From a virus: DNA of 59,715 nt. Below, piece after piece: positions 25,475 to 34,120 of this stretch. Position 1 is the first letter of the stretch, and each line of letters starts with the position of its first letter. The notes beneath the pieces were generated by a model. It had not been told where the DNA came from. It was given only the letters and a program-made list of their open reading frames with translations, and did not search any database. Both the position numbers and the translations under genes were made by a program. Location: IMG/VR virus record IMGVR_UViG_3300042507_007513, positions 1 through 59,715 of that record. One strand, 5' to 3'.

Positions 25475-26412
25475 ATAACAAATTAGAACAAAAAATAAAA
25501 CGTCTTTTGGTTGCAAACAAAGCCACCGCCGCTGATTGTCGGAGGCCAGAGGGTCGATTTCAGGTTGTAGCAAATCCAACAACTAAAACCGAGGACGAGC
25601 GCGGAAATCCTATAGAAGTTGCAACAGATCCTTTGAATTACGTGTACAGAGACGCTACGGCAAAAGATCTGTGTCCAACATGCACTTCAGCCTCATCATC
25701 ACAGGTATGCCAGTGCCTAGACGCTTATTTGCAGTACGATTATTACAAGTGGTATTGCTCTAGTGGCGGTGGGTTTGGTGACGTACACGAGCCGGCACCA
25801 AGACAGCTTCCAGCTGGATGTCCGTCTTTTGCAAGCCTTGGAATGGCTGGTGTGATTAGTAATTATGCTGGATCAGTAGATAATCCGCTTGAGGCGGTCC
25901 CTAGAACATACAGAATGCTTATTGAGTATCTTACTGGTCGATACCCAGCGGATACGACGATCCCAGGAAACTGGGTAAACGTATTCGGGCCAACGCGATT
26001 AACAGAGCCTGACATGCAGGCTCCGACAACCCCAGCCATATGGCAGCAGTTTTGGGATGGTACTCACCCGTACTCACGCTCTATTACATCTAGCCCGTTC
26101 TTTACGCCTGGAGGGCTGCAGCTCGCAAAAATGATGTTTGATGCTAGATGCGGTATACGAGCAGAGGCTACATCTGGGGCATGTTGTTCTGTTGCTGGAG
26201 ATTTCGGAGGTTTCTCGTGTACGCAGGTTGGTGGGCCAGGAGAATGTCAAAACGGAACGTTTTATTCTGGAAAAACCTGCGAACAAATCGGAGGCGACAA
26301 CTGCGGGAAAAGCAAAGTCAGCGTAATAGCTCCTTCGAAAAGAGAAAACACGCAGCTTGGTACGGCTTCGATAACTGATATGATAATAAAAGCCCTAAGG
26401 GGTGGTGTATAA
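25471..26412 (+). CDS. Cys-rich putative virion protein, module family member 1
   Basis: A 313-residue protein starting with GTG after a strong AAGGGGAAAAA site. The N-terminus MNNKLEQKIKRLLVANKATA resembles the shared N-terminal peptide. The C-terminal ~45 residues hold the Cys module ACCSVAGDFGGFSC then GTFYSGKTC and IGGDNCG, which recurs in the next three genes. Other Cys pairs (CPTC, CQC) lie near residues 68-81. It is more diverged and longer than the other three. Likely extracellular on the virion; disulfides are inferred. Confidence 0.7.
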   Translation: MNNKLEQKIKRLLVANKATAADCRRPEGRFQVVANPTTKTEDERGNPIEVATDPLNYVYRDATAKDLCPTCTSASSSQVCQCLDAYLQYDYYKWYCSSGGGFGDVHEPAPRQLPAGCPSFASLGMAGVISNYAGSVDNPLEAVPRTYRMLIEYLTGRYPADTTIPGNWVNVFGPTRLTEPDMQAPTTPAIWQQFWDGTHPYSRSITSSPFFTPGGLQLAKMMFDARCGIRAEATSGACCSVAGDFGGFSCTQVGGPGECQNGTFYSGKTCEQIGGDNCGKSKVSVIAPSKRENTQLGTASITDMIIKALRGGV

Positions 26413-26421
26413 GGTGTTATA

Positions 26422-27189
26422 ATGAACAAATCAATAGAAGATAAGATCAGACTAATCGCTTTGAAACAAGCGGTTCCGCCACCGCCAACCGTATTAAAAA
26501 CACCAGAGTCTACAGAAGAAAGTTTAATGGGTGGCGGCTCAAACAATCAAGTTTGCGGGATAACAATACCATCAAGATACGCAGATATCGTTATTAAAGT
26601 ATACACTATTATGGTAGAGTCTATGTATTGTAGGATGGGTCTTAATCCTGGTAATCCTAGTGTGTGCAATGGACTATCCCTTGCAGAGCCTATAGATGGA
26701 ACAATGCCTATAGACGTAACTGTAACGGATAGGGATCTGCCTTTGCTTTGGCAAAGAATACATCCAGAGTTTGATCCTATAAACCCTGAAACATGGGGTT
26801 CTTTGTTTGGGTCTAGTGAATATGTTGAAGATCAAGTAAGGTGGTTTGCTTGCCCAGGTCCACCCGGTGGCCCCGATATCGAAGGCGGGCCGTGCCCACA
26901 AGATCAAATAAATGCAATGGTTGATCTTGTTCGCCAGCTTTATATTCGTAAATGTGGATTTATTGTATCTCAAGCTGGTGCCTGCTGCACAGTAGTTGGT
27001 GATTTTGGTGGGTTTGCATGCACTGAAACTGCTGGTTTTGGGTGTGAGGGAACATTTTACCCTGGAAAAAGCTGCCAACAAATTGGTGGTAACAACTGTG
27101 GTCTGGCGGCAAACCCATTGAATATGCAAAAAGAAAATAAAAAAGCTATGGATCTTGTGTCTGCTGTAATGAAAAAGATAAAAGGTTGA
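26422..27189 (+). CDS. Cys-rich putative virion protein, module family member 2
   Basis: A 255-residue paralogue of the two following genes. It shares the N-terminus MNKSIEDKIRLIALKQ, a proline hinge and STEESLMGGG linker, a central globular region (DRDLPLLWQRIHPEFDPINP) and the C-terminal Cys module ACCTVVGDFGGFAC...GTFYPGKSCQQIGGNNCG. It overlaps the next gene by 4 nt. Probably a decoration or fibre-associated protein. Confidence 0.7.
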   Translation: MNKSIEDKIRLIALKQAVPPPPTVLKTPESTEESLMGGGSNNQVCGITIPSRYADIVIKVYTIMVESMYCRMGLNPGNPSVCNGLSLAEPIDGTMPIDVTVTDRDLPLLWQRIHPEFDPINPETWGSLFGSSEYVEDQVRWFACPGPPGGPDIEGGPCPQDQINAMVDLVRQLYIRKCGFIVSQAGACCTVVGDFGGFACTETAGFGCEGTFYPGKSCQQIGGNNCGLAANPLNMQKENKKAMDLVSAVMKKIKG

Positions 27190-27974
27190 ATATGAAAAAG
27201 TCAATAGAAGAAAAAATTAGATTAACGGCACTAAAACAAACACCACCACCGCCAACGCTTTTAAAAAAGCCTGACAGTGCAAATGAAGATCTTATGGGTG
27301 GTGGAGGGGGTGAAACATTTGATATCTGTGGTGTGAGTATCCCAGCGCGGATGGACTATAGTTACACAATCAGGACGGCGTACGATTGGATTATTACTAG
27401 TATGTACTGTCAGCCGAACCCGCTAGGTCTTGAATACGGGTGCACCCCAGTATATGCTGGCCCGCCACTAGGCTCAGTTGTGGGCGTTGGTCAAGTTACC
27501 GATAGAGATGAGCCATTAACTTGGATTAGGAGTCACCCTGAGTTTAACCCAACAGACCCAGCAACATGGGGTTCTGTGTGGGGTCCAGGTGGTCTAGCTG
27601 AAAGATTCGTACGATACCTTAATTGCCAAATGGGTGAAGACGGCGTGTACGGAACTGGTCCGTGCGGCAATATTACTGATGCACAAATTAACGAAATGGT
27701 TGACTTGCTCAAGCAGCTATGGGTTCGCAAATGTGGTTTTGCTGTATCTCAAGCCGGTGCTTGCTGCTCTGTAGTTGGAGACTTCGGCGGATTTGCGTGC
27801 ACAGAAGTTGCTGGAACAGCTAATTGCCAAGGAACTTTTTACCCGGGACAAAGCTGCCAGCAGATAGGTGGCGACAATTGCGGTTTAGCACCAAATCCAC
27901 TTCAGAAAAACAACCAAGCGAAAAAGCAAAAAGAAGTAATGGATATGGTAATGTCCATGCTTAAGCGGAAGTAA
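27186..27974 (+). CDS. Cys-rich putative virion protein, module family member 3
   Basis: A 262-residue paralogue with the same layout: KSIEEKIRLTALKQ start, PPPPTLLKKP hinge, MGGGGG linker, DRDEPLTWIRSHPEFNPTDP core and the C-terminal ACCSVVGDFGGFAC module. The strong similarity to the flanking genes shows tandem duplication. Confidence 0.7.
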   Translation: MNMKKSIEEKIRLTALKQTPPPPTLLKKPDSANEDLMGGGGGETFDICGVSIPARMDYSYTIRTAYDWIITSMYCQPNPLGLEYGCTPVYAGPPLGSVVGVGQVTDRDEPLTWIRSHPEFNPTDPATWGSVWGPGGLAERFVRYLNCQMGEDGVYGTGPCGNITDAQINEMVDLLKQLWVRKCGFAVSQAGACCSVVGDFGGFACTEVAGTANCQGTFYPGQSCQQIGGDNCGLAPNPLQKNNQAKKQKEVMDMVMSMLKRK

Positions 27975-27975
27975 A

Positions 27976-28716
27976 ATGAAAAGATCAATAGAAGATACTA
28001 TTAAATTAATCGCTTTAAAACAACCAATACCAACAGTCTTAAAAAGACCAGAGTCTACCGAAGAAAGTTTAACGGGTGGTGGTTCAACAACTACGCTTTG
28101 CGGAGTAACAATTCCGCTAAGATATCTTTCCTTAGTGCAACAAACATACGCTACCATGGTAGACTGGATGTATTGCCGACATCAATTATCCCTTGGCCCG
28201 CCTGCTGGTGATGGCTCAATGCCAGCAGACCAATGGGTAACGGATAGAGATAAACCACTTTCTTGGCAAAGGATGCACCCAGATTTTAATCCAGACGATC
28301 CTGCAACCTGGGGTTCTTTATTTGGGCCTGGTGCGTTTGTTGACAGAGAGTTAAGATATTACCTTGCCTACGCGGGTGAAGACGGCCAATATGGAACTGG
28401 TCAATTAAGACCTGGTGTTACTCAGGCGGACATAGACGCACAGATTGAGCTTATTCGTCAACTTTACATTGCTAGGTGTTCTTTTGCTGTTGCCCAAACT
28501 GGAGCTTGCTGCAAAGTAGCTGGAGATTTTGGTGGCTTTACATGTGTTCCAACCACTGGTGCTGAATGTGATGGAAATTTTTATCCTGGAAAAAGCTGTG
28601 GAGATATCGGCGGCGACAATTGTGGCTTAGCACGAAATCCCATTCAACAAAGCGATCAAGTGAAAAGACCAAAAGAAATAATGGATACAGTAATGTCAAT
28701 TCTTAAGGTTAAATAA
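27976..28716 (+). CDS. Cys-rich putative virion protein, module family member 4
   Basis: A 246-residue paralogue of the two preceding genes. It starts KRSIEDTIKLIALKQ, has the STEESLTGGGS linker, the DRDKPLSWQRMHPDFNPDDP core and the C-terminal ACCKVAGDFGGFTC module ending GGDNCG. One base separates it from both neighbours. Confidence 0.7.
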   Translation: MKRSIEDTIKLIALKQPIPTVLKRPESTEESLTGGGSTTTLCGVTIPLRYLSLVQQTYATMVDWMYCRHQLSLGPPAGDGSMPADQWVTDRDKPLSWQRMHPDFNPDDPATWGSLFGPGAFVDRELRYYLAYAGEDGQYGTGQLRPGVTQADIDAQIELIRQLYIARCSFAVAQTGACCKVAGDFGGFTCVPTTGAECDGNFYPGKSCGDIGGDNCGLARNPIQQSDQVKRPKEIMDTVMSILKVK

Positions 28717-28717
28717 A

Positions 28718-29173
28718 ATGAACTACATATCAAAACTAAATATCGTTGCTGCAGAGTATCTTGCTAAAGCTGGGATGGAAAGAAGAGCGTGTGTAACTTG
28801 TGCGTTTCAAGGTTTGCCATCTGGTATGGCAAGCGGAACATATAATTACAGACCAGTTTCTGTGAAACCTGTTGAGCTTTATAGGGCTTGCCGGCCAGGA
28901 CCAAACGGTCAAGTGCACAGCCAGACAGAGCCGTATATTGGGGCAAGTGGAACATATGTTGCCTTTGTTGATTTTTTTGGATCTACAAACTGCCAATACG
29001 TGACATGTGCGGCAAAAATTTATCCAGGAAACCCACAGAGAACACAGTCTTATGCTCAAGGATTTACGACAAACTGCCAGTGGACAAACCCTGCGTGGGC
29101 AAAAGTTCCAGACCTAATGAGCGGTCCTGTTGGACAGCCGACAGGATCTGGCACACCACCTTCCGGAACTTAA
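28718..29173 (+). CDS. small Cys-containing putative virion protein
   Basis: A 151-residue protein. The amphipathic N-terminus (NYISKLNIVAAEYLAKAG) is followed by a Gly/Tyr/Pro-rich body with CVTC and CQYVTC pairs and a Pro/Gly/Ser tail. It is the last gene of the cluster. Function unknown; its position suggests a virion component. Confidence 0.6.
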   Translation: MNYISKLNIVAAEYLAKAGMERRACVTCAFQGLPSGMASGTYNYRPVSVKPVELYRACRPGPNGQVHSQTEPYIGASGTYVAFVDFFGSTNCQYVTCAAKIYPGNPQRTQSYAQGFTTNCQWTNPAWAKVPDLMSGPVGQPTGSGTPPSGT

Positions 29174-29694
29174 AAACACGCTTTAATCTTTTCTACGGGC
29201 TTGAGCGCAGACTGCTCAAGTCCGTATGTTTTTCCGTAACCAAGATCTAAAAGATTGCTGTCTTTAATAAGATCTGATCCACTACACCATCCAGCTATTT
29301 TATATGAAGGGCACTGACCAACAACTAAAACATAAAGCTCAGAAGGCGTCTCGTTTTTTGAATGCCTGGCTAGTAGCTTGCCGGTTTTGTATTTTGTCGT
29401 TTTAACGTCTATTGTTTTACCAAAGGCAAATACATCATGTGAGCCTTTTCTCGGACTTATGGACATATCTGGATATAAATTAAGAGCTTTGCAAAAAGCA
29501 AACTCACCACAAATTCCTTCAAGATCGGTTTCTTCGCAGGACTGTGGTCCGATTTTCCCATCTGCAACACCACCACTCCTGTTTGAAGAGTGGCGCTGTT
29601 TTGCAAGCCATTGGCAAATTCTGACCTCTGGCTCAGTTAGTTTTGTTTCGTTACTTGCTAAGTAAGTAGCTGGCTTTTGTTTTGCTTGTGCCAT
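29170..29694 (-). CDS. PD-(D/E)XK nuclease-like protein
   Basis: A 174-residue protein from ATG 29694. GICGEFAFCKAL, then SHDVFAFGKTIDVKTTKYK gives the E...D...D-x-K layout of restriction-endonuclease-fold phage enzymes (the GE, D and DVK residues). The substrate is unknown. TTTACT lies 5 nt before the ATG, within the 3' end of the upstream methyltransferase gene (44-nt overlap), suggesting an own leaderless transcript. Its 3' end holds the terminator of the convergent unit. Confidence 0.65.
   Translation of the reverse strand: MAQAKQKPATYLASNETKLTEPEVRICQWLAKQRHSSNRSGGVADGKIGPQSCEETDLEGICGEFAFCKALNLYPDMSISPRKGSHDVFAFGKTIDVKTTKYKTGKLLARHSKNETPSELYVLVVGQCPSYKIAGWCSGSDLIKDSNLLDLGYGKTYGLEQSALKPVEKIKACF
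29195..29233 (+). terminator. strong rho-independent terminator inside convergent gene
   Basis: A 12-bp stem (ACGGGCTTGAGC / GCTCAAGTCCGT, one G-T pair) with a GCAGACT loop, followed by ATG and TTTTT on the plus strand. It ends the 24872-29173 unit. It lies in the coding 3' end of the minus-strand nuclease-like gene. Confidence 0.8.
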
Positions 29695-30328
29695 ATTTAA
29701 GTAAAGAAAATCCATTATTGAAAAGCGTGTTTTCTATTTCACTGTGGTTATAAGATTCTATATCGTCATAAACAAATATAGATCCATTGACAGCTCTTTC
29801 TATAAAGAAATTTGTTTCTTTGATAACCGCCTCTGTTGAGTGCGGACCGTCGAAAAAAACTAAAGAATATTTTGTTTCTATTTTTTTATGCTCGTTGTAA
29901 AACGGAACACCGTCTGCGAATCTTTGCATAAACTCTGTGTCTTCTAGGGTGAGAATTACTAAGTTTACTGGAGCGTTTAATACATACCTGTACAGATTAG
30001 ATGAGGCAAAGCACCTCATATTATTTGTGTAGTCAAGTTTTGCTTTTTTATTTTTTTCTGATACTTCGTATTCTACATTTCCATAAGGGTCTATTGAAAT
30101 TATATTTTTACCATAGGATCCAGATGAAATCAATGCTTTTATTATAATCTTCAGGCTTCCACCAAGCCTTGTGCCAATTTCGCATATCATTCCATCTGTG
30201 TTTTTGGATAAATAAACGGCCTGAGACAAAACATCGTAATCTCTACTGTCTGATTCAAGTAGGTCTTCGACGTCTAAATCTAAACAATCAAAAATATCTG
30301 TATTATTTTCGTCTTGATTTTTATTCAT
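29651..30328 (-). CDS. class I SAM methyltransferase (Methyltransf_24-like)
   Basis: A 225-residue protein. Motif I MICEIGTRLGGSLKIIIKAL, the acidic NIISIDPYG, and LVFFDGPHSTEAVIKET with the following SIFVYDDIE match the family of sugar/cephalosporin-hydroxylase-type methyltransferases found in glycan clusters. It resembles the second half of the upstream bidomain protein. It probably modifies a sugar added by neighbouring glycosyltransferases. Confidence 0.75.
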   Translation of the reverse strand: MNKNQDENNTDIFDCLDLDVEDLLESDSRDYDVLSQAVYLSKNTDGMICEIGTRLGGSLKIIIKALISSGSYGKNIISIDPYGNVEYEVSEKNKKAKLDYTNNMRCFASSNLYRYVLNAPVNLVILTLEDTEFMQRFADGVPFYNEHKKIETKYSLVFFDGPHSTEAVIKETNFFIERAVNGSIFVYDDIESYNHSEIENTLFNNGFSLLKYGTSKTKASYLLSK

Positions 30329-30330
30329 TT

Positions 30331-31524
30331 TTAAGCCTTAGATTTATTAAATACGGCAGGAAGATTTATAACACAAAGATTTTCGTCTACGCCCTCTGCA
30401 AAGATTGGAGCACGACCATTTATTGTTGCGATATCAAAAAATCCAATAACGGCAGCTCTAATATTTGACCACTTAAAATCATCAACTATTATTAGCACCT
30501 CGCCATCAAAAAGCAAGCAATTTTTTAAATCAGTAAGGGTGGTTTCAAATGAATGACCTCCATCAACAAACACAAAAAGCTTTTTATCAGCTGAGTTAAT
30601 TTTATTTACTACATCTAGCAAAGTTGATGAAGAGTATCCTTGTAGTAAATACACAGATGATTTTAAAAAAGCACCACAGTCTTCAATTATGCTTTTTGCT
30701 TCAGATAGGGTCAAAGATCGTTCTTTTGGCGCGCCTTCGTGGGTAGGAGCTTTGTCAAAAAGATCTAATAAAAAATGCGCCTCTGCATGAGACTCAAACA
30801 TCACATCAATCGCAGTGCCAAGCCTATAGCAGCCAATCTCTACGTAATAGTTTGGTTTAAACCATCTAAAGTACAATAAAATGGTTTTAATTTTTTCGCC
30901 AATAATAGTTTTTATTTTTTTAGCATCCTCATTCTTCTTAAAGAGAATATCTGCTTGAATAATGATGTCTGTTAAGCTAACCGTATTTGTTTTAATTACT
31001 TCATGCGGCAAGAAACCAAGGGTCATCATTTTTTTAATGATATCTGCTGCCTTTGCAGCGCCAGAATTGTAATCAATAACAGGAACTTCAAGAAGGACCC
31101 ATTTTGCTTTTTCGATTACTGATTCGCCTCCTTTAATAATTGACATTTCAGAACCTTGAGTGTCAATTTTGATAAAGTCAAAAACGCAATCGCCCAAGAG
31201 ATCATCAAGCCTGATTGTCTCCATACTGATTGTATTGTAATTTCCTTCGCTGTAAAAACTAGTGCATTCTTTAAATGCAGAAGCCCCCTGGCAAGTAGGT
31301 TCGTTTTTGTTTACGAAAAACTCAACTGTCTTTTTTTCATCACCAAGTGCGCAAATCATATAATCCGCGCCGCATTCTATGAGCGCGTCTTCACAGGCTG
31401 GATTAGCTTCTATTGAGAGAATTTTTGCTTCTGGATTTAATACCTTGAATTTTAAAAACGACTGGCCGACATTTGCCCCAATGTCAAGTATTTTCTTAGA
31501 GTCTTTTATAATCTGCTCAAGCAT
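30331..31524 (-). CDS. bidomain FkbM plus class I methyltransferase
   Basis: A 397-residue fusion. Residues ~10-190 are an FkbM-family methyltransferase (ILDIGANVGQS, SIEANPAC, FDFIKIDTQGSEMSII). Residues ~220-390 are a second Rossmann methyltransferase (NYYVEIGCYRLGTAI, FVFVDGGHSFETTL, EVLIIVDDF), similar to the next gene product. Each domain has an own SAM motif. It likely O-methylates a glycan at two positions, or the second domain is a hydroxylase-like relative. It overlaps the glycosyltransferase gene by 8 nt. Confidence 0.78.
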   Translation of the reverse strand: MLEQIIKDSKKILDIGANVGQSFLKFKVLNPEAKILSIEANPACEDALIECGADYMICALGDEKKTVEFFVNKNEPTCQGASAFKECTSFYSEGNYNTISMETIRLDDLLGDCVFDFIKIDTQGSEMSIIKGGESVIEKAKWVLLEVPVIDYNSGAAKAADIIKKMMTLGFLPHEVIKTNTVSLTDIIIQADILFKKNEDAKKIKTIIGEKIKTILLYFRWFKPNYYVEIGCYRLGTAIDVMFESHAEAHFLLDLFDKAPTHEGAPKERSLTLSEAKSIIEDCGAFLKSSVYLLQGYSSSTLLDVVNKINSADKKLFVFVDGGHSFETTLTDLKNCLLFDGEVLIIVDDFKWSNIRAAVIGFFDIATINGRAPIFAEGVDENLCVINLPAVFNKSKA

Positions 31525-32416
31525 TTATTTTTCTTTCTTTAAGAATAGACTTCATCTGATTATACGAGTTTATTCCGTGACTTGGATCTGAAATGTCTGC
31601 GTAGCCAAAACTACAGGCGCCAACGTTCTCATTAACTAAAAGCCTGCATCCACACATAGCAGCTTCAACTACTGTTCGCGCAGACGCCTCTTTCCAGTTT
31701 GGTGTGTGTATAAAGAACGTAGCCTTATTCATAACTTCCGCTATTTCTTGCGGAGTTCCAGTTCCTAAATAGTTTTGTTGATCTATGAGATCTAGATTTC
31801 CTCGCCCAATAAACTTTATGTTGTTTCCAAACATATACTGGGCTTCAACAACACCCTTGGCTTCTGTTATTGCCCCGACATATAGAACGTTAATTGGTCT
31901 TTCGTATCCTTTATTATTGAATATATTAGCGTCTATTTTTTGAAAATAGCAGAACGAGTTTGGGATTTGACTACCAATAAACCTACACCATTCGTTATAG
32001 TGAAGTGGGCTTAGAAATATATTAGCAAAGCTTTTTGTCATTAATCCAGCCATAAATGTCTTTATTGCATTTGGCTGATATCTTATGTCTTGTTGTATCA
32101 TCCAGCCGCCATATTCTTCTGGAGTTGCTCCAGTATATGCACACTCAAATACAACAGTCGGCGTTCTAGTATTTAGAAATTGTCTTTGCTCAGCAGGACC
32201 AAACCACTTAGATCCACCTGGGTCATTGAAAAGATCAAAAAACACACAAATATCTGCACCTTCTGGTGGCTGAAACGGGTCATTAGGAGTTATAACATTT
32301 ACAAAATAGCCGGCCTCTTTTAGCGCGCTTATAAGATCTCTTCCTGTTGTATGACCTCCGCTTAAATAGTAATCGCTGCACAAGGGGCTTATAATTGTAT
32401 AAATATTTGCTATCAC
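31517..32416 (-). CDS. glycosyltransferase family 4-like
   Basis: A 299-residue protein starting with GTG at 32416. It has an N-terminal glycine loop (YYLSGGHTTGRDLI) and the C-terminal GT-B signature (INVLYVGAITEAKGV, then SARTVVEAAMCGCRLL with E-A-x-x-C-G). TATACT ends 5 nt before the GTG and follows directly on the upstream terminator. First gene of a glycan-modification unit with the two methyltransferases. Confidence 0.75.
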   Translation of the reverse strand: MIANIYTIISPLCSDYYLSGGHTTGRDLISALKEAGYFVNVITPNDPFQPPEGADICVFFDLFNDPGGSKWFGPAEQRQFLNTRTPTVVFECAYTGATPEEYGGWMIQQDIRYQPNAIKTFMAGLMTKSFANIFLSPLHYNEWCRFIGSQIPNSFCYFQKIDANIFNNKGYERPINVLYVGAITEAKGVVEAQYMFGNNIKFIGRGNLDLIDQQNYLGTGTPQEIAEVMNKATFFIHTPNWKEASARTVVEAAMCGCRLLVNENVGACSFGYADISDPSHGINSYNQMKSILKERKINA

Positions 32417-32428
32417 ATTTAAGTATAG
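32417..32428 (-). promoter_or_regulatory. TATACTTAAAT box, leaderless GTG start
   Basis: The minus strand reads GC-TATACT-TAAAT-GTG. It starts at the end of the T-run of the preceding terminator, so units abut without a gap. Confidence 0.5.
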
Positions 32429-32429
32429 C

Positions 32430-32452
32430 AAAAACCGGCATTGCTGCCGGTT
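32430..32452 (-). terminator. rho-independent terminator of putative virion operon
   Basis: Stem AACCGGCA / TGCCGGTT with a 4-nt loop, followed by TTTTT on the minus strand. It closes the 32478-34104 unit. Confidence 0.8.
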
Positions 32453-32477
32453 CTTACTTTTACGTTGTTTTATTTAT

Positions 32478-32861
32478 TTACTTATCACCAACAAAATTAT
32501 CACGAACTGCAGAGATATAATCTGCGGCTAATGTTATTTTGCCAAGCATCCAAGCCTCAATTTGCTTGCCCTGAGAAACGTGATTAGCAATATCGCCAGC
32601 ATTTGCAATAAGAGCATTAATATCGCTCATGAACATTTCTTTGGTTTCCTCATCAACCTCAGATGTGTCCATTTCTTCCATCATTGGTTCTTCTTCGCCC
32701 ATCATTTCCATCTCTGGCATTTCGGGCATTTCGGCAGGAGCTGATTGCATACCACCACCCATCTCTGGCTGCTGCATCATCATGGGCATCTGAGTCATAC
32801 CCATTTCGTCTTGGCCAACAGCCTTTTGTAGTTTCGATAGTAAATTTTTAATGTTTGACAT
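32478..32861 (-). CDS. Met/Glu-rich putative head or scaffold protein
   Basis: A 127-residue protein. The N-terminal basic helix MSNIKNLLSKLQKAVGQDEM is followed by a Met/Pro/Glu low-complexity segment (residues ~22-66) and a helical C-terminal domain ending EAWMLGKITLAADYISAVRD, a motif I recall from small structural proteins of aquatic phages. The acidic low-complexity part suggests scaffold or assembly function. An AAGGATAAAA site precedes the ATG. Confidence 0.6.
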   Translation of the reverse strand: MSNIKNLLSKLQKAVGQDEMGMTQMPMMMQQPEMGGGMQSAPAEMPEMPEMEMMGEEEPMMEEMDTSEVDEETKEMFMSDINALIANAGDIANHVSQGKQIEAWMLGKITLAADYISAVRDNFVGDK

Positions 32862-32869
32862 TTTTATCC

Positions 32870-33478
32870 TTATTCTAGGTAGTTGTCGAATCTTGTTCCT
32901 GGAATTACGCGTCTAGCCTTGACGCTAAAAAGTACGCCAGAAGCCTGATCGGGTGTGCCGGTAAATACTAGACCAACAGATTGTCCCCTTGCTACAGTTC
33001 TAGCAGTATCTGAGACCAAAGCGCCAGTTGCAACGGTGTGAGCCGCTGTTGTTAAATCCATCGCAGCAGTAATGGCTGTACCAGCAGCAAAACCGGTTCC
33101 GCTATTTGCCTTATAAAGTGTTGCTGTAAGTGCACCAACGTTTGGGCTGCTTGATCTAAATTTTATACTGTCAATAATATAATCGTGCTCTGATATAAAC
33201 ATTCCACCATTACCAGTAAAGCATTCTGATGGAGAGTTAAACTTAATGGCAATAGTTTGATCATCATCATCAATTTGCATTGCTCTAGCATTGAATACTT
33301 CTGTGGTTCCAGCTGAAATTTGCAGTTGTTTTGGGCCTCTAAAGGTTGTAAATTGGTTGTTTGGTTGAGTTGGTCTTATGTCGTTGTGCTGAATATCACC
33401 AGCCGCAGGGCCAACATCTCTACCGCCGCCTTTAAAAACGCTCTTGTTATTATTTAGTGTTGTTATGTTTGTTGACAT
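32870..33478 (-). CDS. putative virion decoration protein
   Basis: A 202-residue, mainly beta protein with Thr/Ala/Gly-rich composition (NSGTGFAAGTAITAAMDLT) and no predicted membrane segment. It resembles head-decoration or minor capsid proteins, but no family match is certain. It has an AGAGGTTTAAAA ribosome site and lies between two other putative virion genes. Confidence 0.5.
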   Translation of the reverse strand: MSTNITTLNNNKSVFKGGGRDVGPAAGDIQHNDIRPTQPNNQFTTFRGPKQLQISAGTTEVFNARAMQIDDDDQTIAIKFNSPSECFTGNGGMFISEHDYIIDSIKFRSSSPNVGALTATLYKANSGTGFAAGTAITAAMDLTTAAHTVATGALVSDTARTVARGQSVGLVFTGTPDQASGVLFSVKARRVIPGTRFDNYLE

Positions 33479-33492
33479 TTTTAAACCTCTTA

Positions 33493-34104
33493 TTATTTAC
33501 CAACGTCGTATTTATCGCCGCCACCTGGACCCTTGAATCCGCCAGTCATCTTTGTGTAGTAAGTAACGCCCTTGTTCTTATCGTAGGTTTCGTTGCCTGG
33601 GGCCTTGTCTGCAGCAAATGTTGTGCTAGTTATTTCTGCGTTAGCAGCCTTATCATTGAGAATCGCTATATTTGAACCGTTTACCTCAAGAACACGACCG
33701 TAAAGGTCCATCCATTTTGTTGCTTCGCCACCTTGCTGGGTTTCTTTGAGGTCGTATTGTTTAATTAGAGAATAAGTTCTTAACCCACCATCTGGAACCC
33801 TTGCCGCAATACCAGCTAGGGCTTGGGCGGAAGCGAGGGTGGTGTCTCCAGGATCTCTTCTGAATTGTGATTGGGCAAAGCCTGCGACTCTCGCTGTGAA
33901 AGCCCCTGCCGCAAATGTAGTCTCTACATAGCTTGGTACAGAGACGTCAGCCTTTGAAAGGCTTGCAAAGTTTCCAAGCTTATCAAATGTTGTGCTTGGT
34001 GGGGTGTCTTGGTTTCTTCTGATACCAAGACCGCGAGCAGCTTGAACGTAATTCGATTCAGCTGTTGTATATGTGGTTGCACTAGAAGTTGATTTGGTTG
34101 CCAT
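33493..34104 (-). CDS. putative virion protein
   Basis: A 203-residue Ala/Thr/Gly-rich protein with a disordered N-terminus (MATKSTSSATTYTTAESNYV) and tail (GGFKGPGGGDKYDVGK). It is the first gene of the three-gene virion unit, preceded by AAGAGGATATAC and a GTGTATTTT box. High expression would fit such a leader. No known fold assigned. Confidence 0.5.
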   Translation of the reverse strand: MATKSTSSATTYTTAESNYVQAARGLGIRRNQDTPPSTTFDKLGNFASLSKADVSVPSYVETTFAAGAFTARVAGFAQSQFRRDPGDTTLASAQALAGIAARVPDGGLRTYSLIKQYDLKETQQGGEATKWMDLYGRVLEVNGSNIAILNDKAANAEITSTTFAADKAPGNETYDKNKGVTYYTKMTGGFKGPGGGDKYDVGK

Positions 34105-34120
34105 GTATATCCTCTTGTTT

